From assembly GCA_021014325.1 (NCBI GenBank), contig CM037472.1, forward strand, positions 36,356,234-36,420,233: a stretch of 64,000 nt of DNA. The letters are read 5' to 3'. The DNA comes from Plazaster borealis. Lineage: Eukaryota; Echinodermata; Asteroidea; Forcipulatida; Labidiasteridae. The translations under genes were made by a program, and so were the position numbers. Positions 53,516 to 64,000 of the stretch are shown here, in pieces (the first letter of the stretch is position 1; each line of letters starts with the position of its first letter). The notes beneath the pieces were generated by a model. That model saw only the letters and a list, made by a program, of their open reading frames with translations. It was not told where the DNA came from and searched no databases.

Positions 53516-53772
53516 CTTCGGGGCCACCATACTATACGCATAACTGCATCAGTCCGAGCAAAGATGTTAATTAACGCAACAGCTAAGCCAGCTGCGAGTT
53601 CCAGCCGTTGATCTCGATTCTTAATGACAACACATATCTATTTAATAGATGTTAAATTTGCACAAAGAATATTGTTATTTGGTTTTACCCGTACACCGAT
53701 GTGTGTAAAGCACTGTATACTCAGTAATGTGATTTTTTTCACAGGACTCACGAAAGTACTGAGTATACAGTG

Positions 53773-53977
53773 CAGGGGCGGATCCAGGATTTTCCAAACG
53801 GGGGGGGGCGTGAAAATATTCCAAGCAGCAAAATGATAAATGAAGTTTGTTGCCCCATTTCCCCCCCCCCCCCTTCTCTCTCTCTCTCCCTCTTTTTTTC
53901 TTTTCTCCCTCTTTTTTTTTTTTTTTGAAATTGGGGGGGCGTGCGCCCCCCACGCCCCCCCCCTGGATCCGCGCCTG
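53773..53977 (+). mobile_element. 205-bp MITE, CAGGGGCGG family, 5-bp TSD, nested in a SINE tail
   Basis: CAGGGGCGGATCCAGG at left, CCTGGATCCGCGCCTG at right, CAGTG on both flanks (53768-53772, 53978-53982). The surrounding SINE S1-type sequence continues across: GTATACAGTG | GCTTTACACACATCGGTG. Nearly the same element as 25253-25448. Confidence 0.85.
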
Positions 53978-54015
53978 CAGTGCTTTACACACATCGGTGT
54001 ACGGGTAAAACCAAA

Positions 54016-55202
54016 TAACAATAACACATATCTACTAATTGACGTACGAGCGTACAAGTCGTTGTTGGATAGTCGCACTGTATAATGTCACAGTAATGGC
54101 GGACATTGTGAAATTAACCATAAATGTATAAGAACTATATAGAGTGAGCGCTCTATAATTACACAAACGTAACCACGCTGGCCCATCATGGGTTTGAATC
54201 CCTGTGGGTAAATTCCATACAAATTTCCCTTTACAAAATGTTGGATGTGTGAACTGATGCGTGACCTGTTGTCATACGATGGGTCAGCACCATTTTCTCA
54301 ATGGCCAAAAACGCTTCTTGTCGGGCCGTGTCACATGGTTTGGTACGCCCTCTAGTTCTATTATATAACTCTATGGGAATTAACCTTAAATCGATTGGTC
54401 TGTAGAAATTATACGTTTTAGACTTGTACAAAATTCAACGTATCATGTTCAACTTAGTCAAGAAAAAGTTAAGACCTACATCCGGAGGCAATAATTTGCG
54501 AGTGTCAATCTTGCGCCCCCCCCCCCGTTTGTCCGTTTTGTCCTGCTCTCTGTCTGTCCACGGATGGATCACAGGCTTATCAAATCGGCCTCCATACTGT
54601 TTTCATTCTTTGCTTGTTCAATCTTAGACTATTCTGTACAACACTATTTTGCACATGTATATCACTTTGTTTAAGACAGTGTGGAAATAACTGTAAACTG
54701 AAATGAACAAATTTACTTGGAATAATATATTTCAACAAAGGTTGTTTGCCTTTATCGGGATTCAGGGACATGCGTAATTAGTCACGAAAGGGAATTTTTT
54801 AAAGCACCTTTGCAATACAACAGCCGTTTCTACATTTTGAAACTTGCTTAGCAAGTGGACTAAAATGATACAAATCATTTGTCATACATTGCATTTGTAT
54901 ACTCAAATAGCACAATACCTGTGAATAAATATACCTTGGCCAGCCATATTTAGCATGGCGGCCATCTTGGAAAAAAATAGCAAACAATTGAAAAATAGTA
55001 AATAGTAAAGCCCTGCCTCCTCGTTTTTTTTTAAAGTCTGGACGAGAAATTCGTTATTTTTGTTACTTGGCCTCATGGATATTCGTAAAGGTGATTGAGC
55101 TAACAAGAAATATCATCATTACAGCCATTAACAAAGAGAGAACTCGTCATTAGGTTGCCTGATTAGTGATAATTCACCCAATGAAGTAGTTTTGGAAATC
55201 CC
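54016..55202. other. Intergenic, no gene recognised
   Basis: Contains a B-box-like fragment (GGGTTTGAATCCC near 54190) and a C-run at 54515. No supportable coding sequence. Confidence 0.45.
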
Positions 55203-55400
55203 TGGTTATTTATTAATTCTGGTTGTGTAGCCAAGGATTCTCATTAAAGCGAACTTAATCACTACCGGTATATTAGCCAAGTATCCCCTTGGAGAGAAGA
55301 CAAGGAAGGAAGTTTCAGTTCTATATATATGGGAGGGAAAACCCCAGAGTATCCCGTTCGAGACATCGAGACCACCCAAACCGGTTCTTCTCAGAACCAA
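55203..55400 (-). mobile_element. SINE fragment (family S2)
   Basis: The reverse complement shares GGGGTTTTCCCTCCCA, TACTTGGC and GGCTACACAACCAGAATTAATAA with the SINE at 63373-63640. Confidence 0.55.
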
Positions 55401-55476
55401 CACTTCTCACAAAAGAGTTTTATACATGGTTGTATCCGCAAGTTTACTACTATACTTTGTTCTTTTTTTCCCTTAA

Positions 55477-55842
55477 AGGCATCGTACACGTTTGGTAATT
55501 ACTCAAAATATATATTAGCATAAAAACCGACCATAACGAGCAACAGAGAGCTGTTGATAGTATAAAACATTGTGAGAAACGAATCCCTCTGAAGTAACGT
55601 AGTTTTGGAGAAAGAGGTAATTTCTCACTAAAATAATAAAATACTTCTTGCAAGAAGCCTTTTATTCCTATCTGAAAGCACACAAAGTTGTACAACAAGG
55701 GTGTTTTTTCTTTCATCATTTTCTTGCAACTTCGATGACCAATTGAGCCCAAATTTTCACAGGCTTGTTATTTTATGCATATGATGGGATACACCAAGTG
55801 AGAACACTGGTCTTTGACAACTACCAAACGTGTACGATGCCT
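55477..55842 (-). mobile_element. TTAA-type MITE, family A
   Basis: AGGCATCGTACACGTTTGGT ... ACCAAACGTGTACGATGCCT between TTAA at 55473-55476 and 55843-55846. Confidence 0.85.
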
Positions 55843-56628
55843 TTAAGACAATAGACCTCGGTACCGATGACGTCACAGTTGGCACAACTCCATGGTGAAT
55901 AGGCCTAATGGACAACATCGATCGTGTCTCTGCTCAAACTGTCGGAAATACAGTACCCAGCAGAAAACAAACCGCGACGTCATCAGTACAGGGGTCTTTT
56001 GACACAAAAGCGAGAAATAGTGCTTTCTTAATGTTAATTTTGCATCAAGGACAAAAAATATTATTTGTTTTTTGTTCTTAGTACACCGATGTGTATTAAG
56101 CACTATATACTAAGCAGGGGCGTCAATCCGTCTTGATTGGTGGGGGGGACATCTGGATCATTTACGGGGTGGGGTCCAGGGGCCCGATCATGGGCCCCTG
56201 GTGGGGGTTCATGGGGCGGAGCCCCCTGAAGCTGTTGGGCTTTAGCATGTTTGAACGACCTAGAAAAGCTCTCCTTGCTATAATTATTTACATATCAAAC
56301 TTGGACTTGGTTCAGAGAGAGATAGAACAAGCGACACTTAAATAAAAGACCAACATACATGATACAGGCCTATTATTCTTATGGGCAATTCCACTGTGAC
56401 TCGTGCTACAATTCAAGTTATCTTTTTACATATGCTCCAGGTATTAAACAACCAACATTCAAGGCTAGATCCTCATAGTATTTTGACATTTTTGGGGGTT
56501 TTACTTTTGTATGCATGGGACAGCGGCGAACATCGGTAACTCGCGCTACACGCAGAGGACATGCCAAATTTGTTTACTCATTTTCATAGTGATGGTGTCC
56601 TATTTAGAACAAAAAACAATAAACTCTC

Positions 56629-57692
56629 CAGGGGCGGATCCAGGATTTTCCAAACGGGGGGCGTGAAAATGTACCAAGCAGCAAAATTAAGGGTGAATGC
56701 AATTTGTGGCGCCTGAGAACGCGTAACTCGAAGCCCTAACGGCATGGGTTCAGGGGCCCGCCTACATGCTCCGAAACAGTTAGGATTCTAGATGCTCTGT
56801 GGTGCGATCTCATGCAGGATCTGACCACTTTAACCAATTTTTTTTTTGCAAGATCAATATTTAATCATCATTTTCGAGTTGGGAGTCATTGAATCAGCCA
56901 TCCTGAGTTATAAAATAAAAATGCAGTCTACAATTAATATTTATTCAGGGACAAAAAAATGTGTTGGGTGAGGAGGATCCATGGTGAGACAAACGATATG
57001 ATAGTGCAATTTTCAATGTAATAACCAAAAACAGAGAAATAGAAACACTTTTTAAGCACTTCTGATCCATTTCACTCTTCTAAATTTACTGGAAAATGTT
57101 ACTGTAACATTAATAGTGGGGTCTAGGGGTGAAGCCCCGATGGGGGTCCATGGGGCGAAGCCCCTGGCGGAAGCTCTGAGCTTTTGGCCTTTTGAGGGGT
57201 GAAAAATCAAGCCTCTGTTTGCCTAAAACAGAGAAATAGACACACTTTTTATAAGCACTTTTGATTCATATCAATCTTCTAATTTTACTCAAAGAAAATT
57301 GTAATACCACAAATCTAACGTTTGGATCTGGTCGCTGCATTATCTGGTTTCATGCATATTCACATATTCACTAGTGGGTAAGATAATTTTTCAAATTCAA
57401 GCTAACTGTCGTATTATCCCGGACAAATTGGCACATCAGGTTTCGAATGTTACGTTACTGTTGCAAATCTAATAAACAATTACAAGTGACATATCATGAA
57501 AGATTCATTTTGGCAGAAAGAAAAAATGTGAATGGTATAGTATGACAAAGAAATCAATCCTGCCTCTGGGGGGAAAATTTACACCACACACACTTGTGGC
57601 TAATTTTTAAACAGGCAGTACTAAAAAAGAAAATAGAAAAGTTTTTTTTTTGGGGGGGGCTGACGCCCACGCCCCCCCCGCATCCGCCCCTG
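56629..57692 (+). mobile_element. 1,064-bp CAGGGGCGG-family element, 5-bp TSD
   Basis: Starts CAGGGGCGGATCCAGGATTT and ends CGCATCCGCCCCTG, flanked by CTCTC (56624-56628 and 57693-57697). The longest copy of this family here. The interior has repeats such as GGGGTCTAGGGGTGAAGCCC and GGGGTCCATGGGGCGAAGCCCC but no recognisable transposase frame. Confidence 0.8.
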
Positions 57693-57697
57693 CTCTC

Positions 57698-58769
57698 ATG
57701 GATTGTAAAATTAACAATTTTGCTTCGGTTCAGGAAACTTGTAAAGTCCATGGTTGTTTATGATAGGTTCTTTCACTTTTGTCATCTTTTGATTTTCAGA
57801 TAGAAAGTTTTATCATCCCTTTTTTAAGGCCACTTCCAGTAACATACATTTCCACCTTTGTGCGTAACAATACAGTAAGCGATGAAAAGAAAAAGAAAGG
57901 ATGTTGATTAAAATTTGATGAATATTTCTTGTAGGGCCTATGCCATATTTCAAAGATATAAAATGTATCAAATTTTAAGGACAACTGCTTAAGCTTAAAA
58001 CAATGGGCCGATTTATAGAATATCTAAGTTATACAGGATGTTTCTACTTTAAAATACTCTATCAGAACAAATACAAATCTTTTACAAACAAACTGTTAAG
58101 CAAACTCAGAAACAAAATTAATGAGTTGTGATCCTGGCATGTGTTTGGAATAATATTGCTATTATTGTTGTTAATTATTCGACCTCAACAACACAAGAAC
58201 AACAAATACAACACAAGGCAATAAAAGGAACAAAAACAACAACAAAACAGACAAAAACATAGCACCAAAAAAATAATAAATAAAAAAACAATCAAACAAA
58301 CAAACAAACAAACAAACAAACAAACAAGCGTCTTGCTGAAAATATCAATCCGGTCTTGTTGTAAGAGACAAGATGTAGGCCGTGTAATCATCCTAGCAGA
58401 TGGCTGAATATAAAAATTTATCATGGAGCAGACTGCTTGCAATGTCCAGGGCAGTGTATACGCCCATTGCTTTGTGCTGATATTCATCGTTCAAGTTCAT
58501 CCAGGAAATGGCAAAATTACGTTAGAGCGCTCAGCGTGTAAAGAGTGGGAGGGTCGGCGTACAAATTACAGAATTAATCTAAGGTCGATCTGAGCACTTT
58601 GAAAAATGTTCGTCTCCAATCACGCTGAGATTCAAAGTAGCAGGAGATAGCAGGCGTTTTAGTCCACTTGTCCGGCTTTTACACTAATGTAATAACGGCA
58701 TGGGCGAAAAACATGGGGGGACATTTGATATTGTGTCCCCCACCCTTGAAAACTTTTGACGCCCATGAT
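57698..58769. other. Intergenic with a (CAAA)n microsatellite
   Basis: 58288-58327 is (CAAA)n in a longer A/C-rich tract. Nothing else recognised. Confidence 0.5.
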
Positions 58770-58868
58770 ACTAAGTACATTTCCCGAGTCCTGTGGAAAA
58801 AACGCAGGCATATCACTCGGTTGGGATTCGAACCCACACACTTTGTCAGTCTAGAGCAGATGTCTTAT
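58770..58868 (-). mobile_element. SINE S1 fragment, reverse orientation
   Basis: The reverse complement reads AAGACATCTGCTCTAGACTG ... GGGTTCGAATCCC ... CCACAGGACTCGGGAAATG, matching 33286-33380. A further head piece lies at 59229-59285 (CACCGAGCTAGCCCGGTGGC). Confidence 0.6.
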
Positions 58869-60126
58869 AACACCCCTTACAAAGATTCTGCCTTTTGATT
58901 GGTTTAGAGCGCGTCACGCAGGATATGTCTTATTTTTACTAGAAACCGCAACCAAAAAAAACCAATGTAGCAAACAAATGTATCAATATCAATATCAATA
59001 CTATACCTACCCATAGCAACAGCAGCTTCTTGGTACCTTGCATCTATAGGCACATTATGTATGAGGTGATATAAAAACAAAATTGAATGTTTTTACTCGT
59101 GCTGAAGGACTATGTTTGAAACTACGACTCCCTCGATGATCCCCTGAGCGCTTCGCCTCGGGAAAATAGAACGCGCCGAGGGCCACCTCGGGAGTCGAAG
59201 TTGTAACCATAGCACTCGAAGTAGTCAATATTATTTGTACACTAGACCACCGAGCTAGCCCGGTGGCTAAAGGCAATTCGAATCCTATGTTTTTAGCATT
59301 GGATATTCTTGTTGGGAAGATCATCTAAACAAACAAACAAATAGATGTTAGTGTGTTGTCATCGTTGAGACACTATTAACCCCATTACGTTGAACGTGGT
59401 GGATGTGGGCGCCGAAAACCTGTTTATCATTCTTGCAGTGTGTACCTTTTGCTTTTAATAGATTGACATTCTCCCGTCCCAAGCTGGCCTTGCATTATAC
59501 GAAGTCACGTCCTAGGGGTATGTTGTTTAGAGAAACACAAAATTTTACTCGGTCAATTATTTAACCATGATTAAATTTGATTCAATGTTATTCCATACGT
59601 TTGTAATATTCAGCCCAAACACAATGTCCGTCAGTTGTTGACTCTTTACAAAAAAAGTAACCCCAAGGCTTGCTTTACAGAATCGTGCTGAATTTAACTT
59701 GAACGCAAACCTTGTTTTGACCGAAATTGTCCCAACTGACGTCATTGGAAAGAAAGTCAATTTGTAGCAATCCTTCTTTGTTGATGGATGGGCGAAAGGG
59801 ACTGATGATGATTTCGTATAGCGAGTGTTTGATTCCTCTGTGGTTTTGGTTGATAGTGGTCAGTGTCAATAGCAAGTTTTTGATGAACAGACTTATACAC
59901 TGGGGTGATCGACTGGACATTGCTGTACGTTCTTCCAAGGATTTCATTTGTAATTGAAGAACTGAGGAAACTCTGTTCTTACAGCGGGAATCCTTCCATA
60001 CAAATCTAGCTGTTCCATGCCGCACTGCTTCAAGCCTACTTTTGTGTTCTTGATTATATGGGTCACATACACAGCACACTCGAGTTTGGGTCTTACCCAG
60101 GTTTTACGGCCATGCAGTCTCCTTAA

Positions 60127-60461
60127 AGGCACTGAACACGTTTGGAAATTGTCAAAGAACAGTGTTCTCACTTGGTGTTTCCCAAAATATGCATCAAATA
60201 ACAAGCCTGTGAAAATTTGGGCTCAATTGGTCATCGAAGTTGCAAGAAAATGATGAAAGAAAAAACACCCTTGTTGTACAAATTTGTGTGCTTTCAGATA
60301 GAAATAAAAACTTCTTGCAATAAGTTTTTATTATTTTAATGAGAAATTAACTCTTTCTAAAAAACTACGTTACTTCAGAGGGAGTCGTTTCCTACAATGT
60401 TTTATACTATCAACAACTCTCTGTTGCTTGTTACCAAGTAAGTTTGTTATGCTAATATTTG
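60127..60461 (+). mobile_element. TTAA-type MITE, family A, right end lost
   Basis: Left end AGGCACTGAACACGTTTGG after TTAA (60123-60126). Homology stops at TTATGCTAATATTTG. Confidence 0.75.
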
Positions 60462-60689
60462 GCCGCAGCACTCGCTAAAGGACACAAACCCTCAGAAATC
60501 TGAGAAACGATTCATAGATCCAAATTCTTTTGGGTGAAAAATTATCGAAACCATTTTACTTCGAAAGGAATCCAAAATAGGCTATATTATCAACAGCTGC
60601 AGTACTTCTCATCACATAAGTTTTTACGACGGTCAGTAATTTCTTGAGTAAGTTACCAATCTGTGACCCTACGTTTAATATAACAACAG

Positions 60690-61680
60690 GTGGCTTACCG
60701 TAGGCTTCTAAAAGAACTAACAACACAGAAAGCACAGGGACCTGACAGCATCACTCCCAAGGTCTTAAGGGACTTTGTGCATGGGAGTCTTGCTAATCTC
60801 CCATCAGATAGGGAACTATGATTGGTTTAATAAAAATGTTTCCCCTAAGGAAAATCGCTCCGACACTTGAAACTACTGGGCAGTAGGCCTATTTGTGACA
60901 CCAATCCCTGGCAAATTACTTACAAATCCATTCTAAGATCACTGAGTCATCTTGAACAGCACAACGTCCTTGACGAAAAGCATGGTTTTCGCAAGGGTCG
61001 ATCTAGTGAGATTCAACTAGCCTTGGCTGTCAATGACCTGTGGCCATATCTGGACAACCAAGATCAAGACGATGTAATAATAATAATGGACTTAAGGGGT
61101 TCGATCTTGTAACGTCACCAAAGATCCCTAAGTAAACTTTACGCAAGATGGAATCGCTGGATCGGGGACTGCTCTATATTCCGACACCCCTATGTTCCGA
61201 CACCCCTATGTTCCGACAACCCCCTCATGATTTACATAGGGTTAGGGTTAGGGCTAGGGTTAGGGTTAGGGTTAGGAATAGGAAAATACACCAGGGTTGT
61301 CGGAACATAGTGTCGGAACATAGGGGTGTCGGAACATAGGGGTGTAACCGCTGGATCACTTCGCAATGGTTCATCAGTAACTTCCCAACAAGTCAGGCTA
61401 GGAGGAATTTCATCTTCATCTATTCAAGTTACATCGGAAGTGCCACAGGGTACAATTCTTGGGCCACTACTATTCATGTTTTACCTAAACAATCTACCGG
61501 ATGGGATAACTTCACAAACGAGGCTTCTGGCTGATGACTGCATTTTATATCGCGAGATAAATACCCTATAGACGATAACCAAAAGCTGCAGAATGGCATC
61601 AATATATTCTGCAACTGGATGGGGCTCGACCTTTCAGATGACATTTAATACTAGCAGATGTTATACGATGCACATCACGC
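60690..61680 (+). pseudogene. Fragment of a third non-LTR reverse transcriptase
   Basis: Plus strand, several frames: LLKELTTQKAQGPDSITPKVL, then HNVLDEKHGFRKGRSSEIQLAL (from 60960), NDLWPYLDNQDQDD followed by an altered motif A (IIMDL), then VTSEVPQGTILGPLLFMFYLNNLP and a LADD box (61425-61545). It is interrupted at 61164-61348 by a small inverted-repeat element. Long gaps and frameshifts make it a relic. Confidence 0.75.
61164..61348. mobile_element. 185-bp inverted-repeat element with telomere-like core, 9-bp TSD
   Basis: Flanked by CGCTGGATC on both sides (61155-61163 and 61349-61357). Left arm ATTCCGACACCCCTATGTTC, repeated once, is mirrored at the right by GGAACATAGGGGTGTCGGAA. The core 61236-61280 is a run of TTAGGG units (GGGTTAGGGTTAGGG, one unit changed to GGGCTAGGG). 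It splits the RT fragment. Confidence 0.85.
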
Positions 61681-61827
61681 ACGTACATAATGAATGGAGA
61701 ACCATTTACAGCAGAGTCATGTCTTTCTGATTAGTCTTGATTGGCGACGTTCATTTTGTTATATAAGTCGGGAGAAAATACTGAAAAACCATGCACAATA
61801 TTCAGCATGTAGGCCTAAGCACATTAA

Positions 61828-62548
61828 TGGGCCGAATTCATAAAAACTAGCAATTGCTTATGAGCACAGGCACCGAGCAAAAGCAAAAGTTCATCAAGCA
61901 GAAGCTGAAGCAAAAGCAATTTCTTACAAATGTATAAATAACCTTTTGCTTTGACTAATTGCTTTTTCTCAAGCCCAGCAATTGCTTGTAGGTTCTTAAA
62001 TAAAGCGCTATTCATGTGCGATGAGACATGCGTTATTGTGAAGCTTTTACTTGAAAGAAGCCTGCTGAAGATCCTCTGGGAAGGAGTCGCGGGATTACTG
62101 TAGGGTCTCATGAGGTAGGGAGCTATTCCGTATCCAGTATCCCCAAGAAAGAAACCGTTCACATTTGTTGAGACTGCATTGCTTCCGATGTTTGGAAGAT
62201 GCGGGAATCTTGAACAGATCCTGGCCATCCAACATCTACACTTGTGAAGACAAACTTTCATAAACATGATGGAATCTTCTCTGTAAATTATTTGTAAATC
62301 ACGAACAAGTGAGAGGTCAAGCTACCATGTAGGGATCTTGTAACACTGCAAGCAATTGCTGAATAACACTAGCAAAAGGTTGTTGTTTTGGCAAATGCTA
62401 ATCAAGGTGGCATTTGCTTGCAAGAAACAAGCTTTGCTTTTGCTTAAACCTAGAAACTTTTGCTTGCTAGCAACTGCTTTTTTTATGTATGAATATGTAA
62501 GCAAAAGCCTAGAAAAAGCAATTGCTACTTTTTATGAATTCGGCCCAT
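61828..62548. mobile_element. ~720-bp fold-back element with GCAATTGC-rich arms
   Basis: ATGGGCCGAATTCATAAAAA at left pairs with TTTTTATGAATTCGGCCCAT at right. Subterminal AAGCAATTGCT/AGCAATTGCTT and many TTTTGCTT words follow on both sides. Confidence 0.7.
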
Positions 62549-63372
62549 TGGCCTTAAGTTTGGAGGTTGTAAAAACCGAAATCAGCTGTTTCTTTTTTGG
62601 TTTCAGATGCAGTTTTCTCGAATATGACTTCATTTCATTTTAGGTAAATGTTTCGTAGGAAACGTGGTTCTAGTTTGAACTTCATAATCAGTGAGCTTCG
62701 GACTAAATTAAACAATGATTATTCTATCCTTACCAATCCTGTATAAGAGGCGACACTAGAGCGGGGGTTAATTCTTATCCGTTGTTGTTGTTGTTGGAGC
62801 GTTACATCAATCCTCTGGTAAAAACAGACTGAAATTGTTTAATGAGAGTGTTTGCTTTTTCTAGTGCTGACAGTTATTAAGCCTATTTGGCGATATTATT
62901 TGTCTAGTTTAACATAAGTGCCGACACTCTATAGATGAGCTCTGCCTCAAGTTCTGGTTGTGCATTACTTGCTGTCAAATTTTCAACCCTTTTATGTAAA
63001 TACTCATTGCGGCATTTTCTAAGACTACGGTCTAAGATTTGACTTAGTTGTCGAAACTGAAGCTAGTCAGAGTGGATTTTTAAGCCGGTCCTGCTGCAGG
63101 CTTTGTTGTAAGCCCGGCGTTTGCATCACAGTAATTTTCCTTTAGCCTTAGAGAAAGACTCTGGTAAACATATTGTTTGCATTAATTTTCTGTGAGATGG
63201 TATGAACCACGGTAAACTGTTATGGTCTGAACATGAATTGAATACGGTGATCCATTAAATACATTTAGGCCTGTTTATATCCCAACCACAGATTGTTTAC
63301 GGTAGAACTATCGTAAACATCGTCCGTGACGGACTTCATAATAATCTGATCAAAGTTTCGTTTTATATTATA
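62549..63372. other. Intergenic, no gene recognised
   Basis: Contains a short (GTT)n at 62783 and otherwise nothing recognisable. Confidence 0.45.
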
Positions 63373-63640
63373 TCTTTGGGTAGTCGGGTTGGCGTAGTGC
63401 ATCTTTCCTTGCATTCAACCTCTAGAACCACAGTTCTAATCCCACCGATGCACTATGTGGATTGGGTTTTAAGTCCCTACGGGCGTGGATTTCCCTGGAA
63501 TATTATCTGGGGGTTTTCCTCCCACATCCAACAAGTGAAACCTCCCTTTGTATTCTATGGGGTTCTTGGCTCGTGTAGTGATTTAAGTTCGTCCTTGGCT
63601 TCACAACCATAATAAATAAATGAAATGAAATAAATAAAGT
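63373..63640 (+). mobile_element. tRNA-derived SINE (family S2)
   Basis: A-box-like GGTTGGCGTAGTGC, B-box-like AGTTCTAATCCCACC, body GGGGGTTTTCCTCCCACATC ... GGCTTCACAACCATAATAAA, and a tail of AAATAAATGAAATGAAATAAA. A reverse-oriented fragment is at 55203. Confidence 0.65.
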
Positions 63641-64000
63641 TTAACCCGACATATTAAATCTGTTAATCTTATCTTCTCTGCGATGAAGATAAGACTCTCG
63701 TTATGATCCAAGATTCGAGGAAGAATATTGACATTCTATATATACGAGTGTAGGACAAAATTGTAAAAAACAAATGTTGTCCTCTCTCGTTGGGGTGGAA
63801 ACAACTTGATGCAAGTTTCGGTCATGTGCAATGTTGATCATCATTCTACTTACTGATAGACGCATATCTGTGGAAAGTCGTTCTATACACCCAATCTAAC
63901 ATCAGGCAAGTTGAAATGCCCGGCAATGATTTGGCTGGATAGTTGGGTCTTTGCCATTGGAACTTTCAAGTTCTTGGAGATAAGTGGTGGGTAGCTGTGT
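63641..64000. other. Intergenic window end, no gene recognised
   Basis: Contains the short inverse words TCTTATCTTC/GAAGATAAGA around 63668-63690; nothing else supportable. Confidence 0.4.

Noticed and set aside
61236..61280. Chromosome end (telomere)
   Set aside because: Only about seven units, bordered by inverted arms and a target duplication within an RT relic.

Overview
The window looks like eukaryotic, AT-rich, animal genomic DNA, most likely from an echinoderm (probably a sea star). Reasons: intronless immunoglobulin-superfamily receptor genes, a class A GPCR, tRNA-derived SINEs, CR1/L2-type LINEs, and many copies of a TTAA-flanked repeat ending in ACGTTTGGTAAT that I associate with asteroid genomes. 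The species is inference, not proven.

Layout. 1-17.45 kb: three head-to-tail copies of a ~5.57 kb unit, each with one minus-strand, single-exon receptor gene (signal peptide, V-like Ig, C2-like Ig, Ser/Thr/Pro stalk, one membrane span, multi-tyrosine tail). Copy 1 is broken by two 2-bp deletions. Copy 2 is open but its last 14-16 residues are frameshifted. Copy 3 is open and complete, but a 3.5 kb Helentron-like element sits just downstream of it. 17.1-22.3 kb: a decayed CR1/Jockey-like non-LTR retrotransposon on the minus strand, itself split by a TIR element, plus a short relative of that element. 24.4-26.2 kb: an older, degenerate receptor copy with old spacer sequence. 26.2-35 kb: repeats, SINEs and a 1.36 kb TIR element. 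35.0-36.8 kb and 43.2-44.4 kb: two intact, more distant receptors of the same type; the second is a mosaic of the two receptor lineages. 39.7-40.3 kb: a possible two-exon THAP-like gene. 46.6-47.6 kb: an intact intronless GPCR. 47.6-64 kb: mostly transposon debris, including an L2-like LINE and a SINE that share a 3' tail, a third RT fragment interrupted by a 185-bp element with a telomere-like core, and several MITE families.

The receptor genes are the biological core. The cytoplasmic tails carry repeated tyrosine motifs, including a TxYxxV (ITSM-type) motif in the tandem trio and an SxYxxI (ITIM-type) motif in the 26 kb copy. The second Ig domain, membrane span and tail are almost constant among the three tandem copies, while the first Ig domain varies. 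I read this as a lineage-specific, rapidly turning over family of paired-receptor-like immune genes. Function has to be inferred from architecture; ligand and expression cannot be read from the DNA.

Transposons: target-site duplications can be read directly for several families (9 bp for TAGACTTG-ended elements, 5 bp for CAGGGGCGG-ended elements, TTAA for the ACGTTTGGTAAT families, 9 bp for the telomere-core element). Presence/absence between the tandem units fixes the borders of the Helentron-like insertion.
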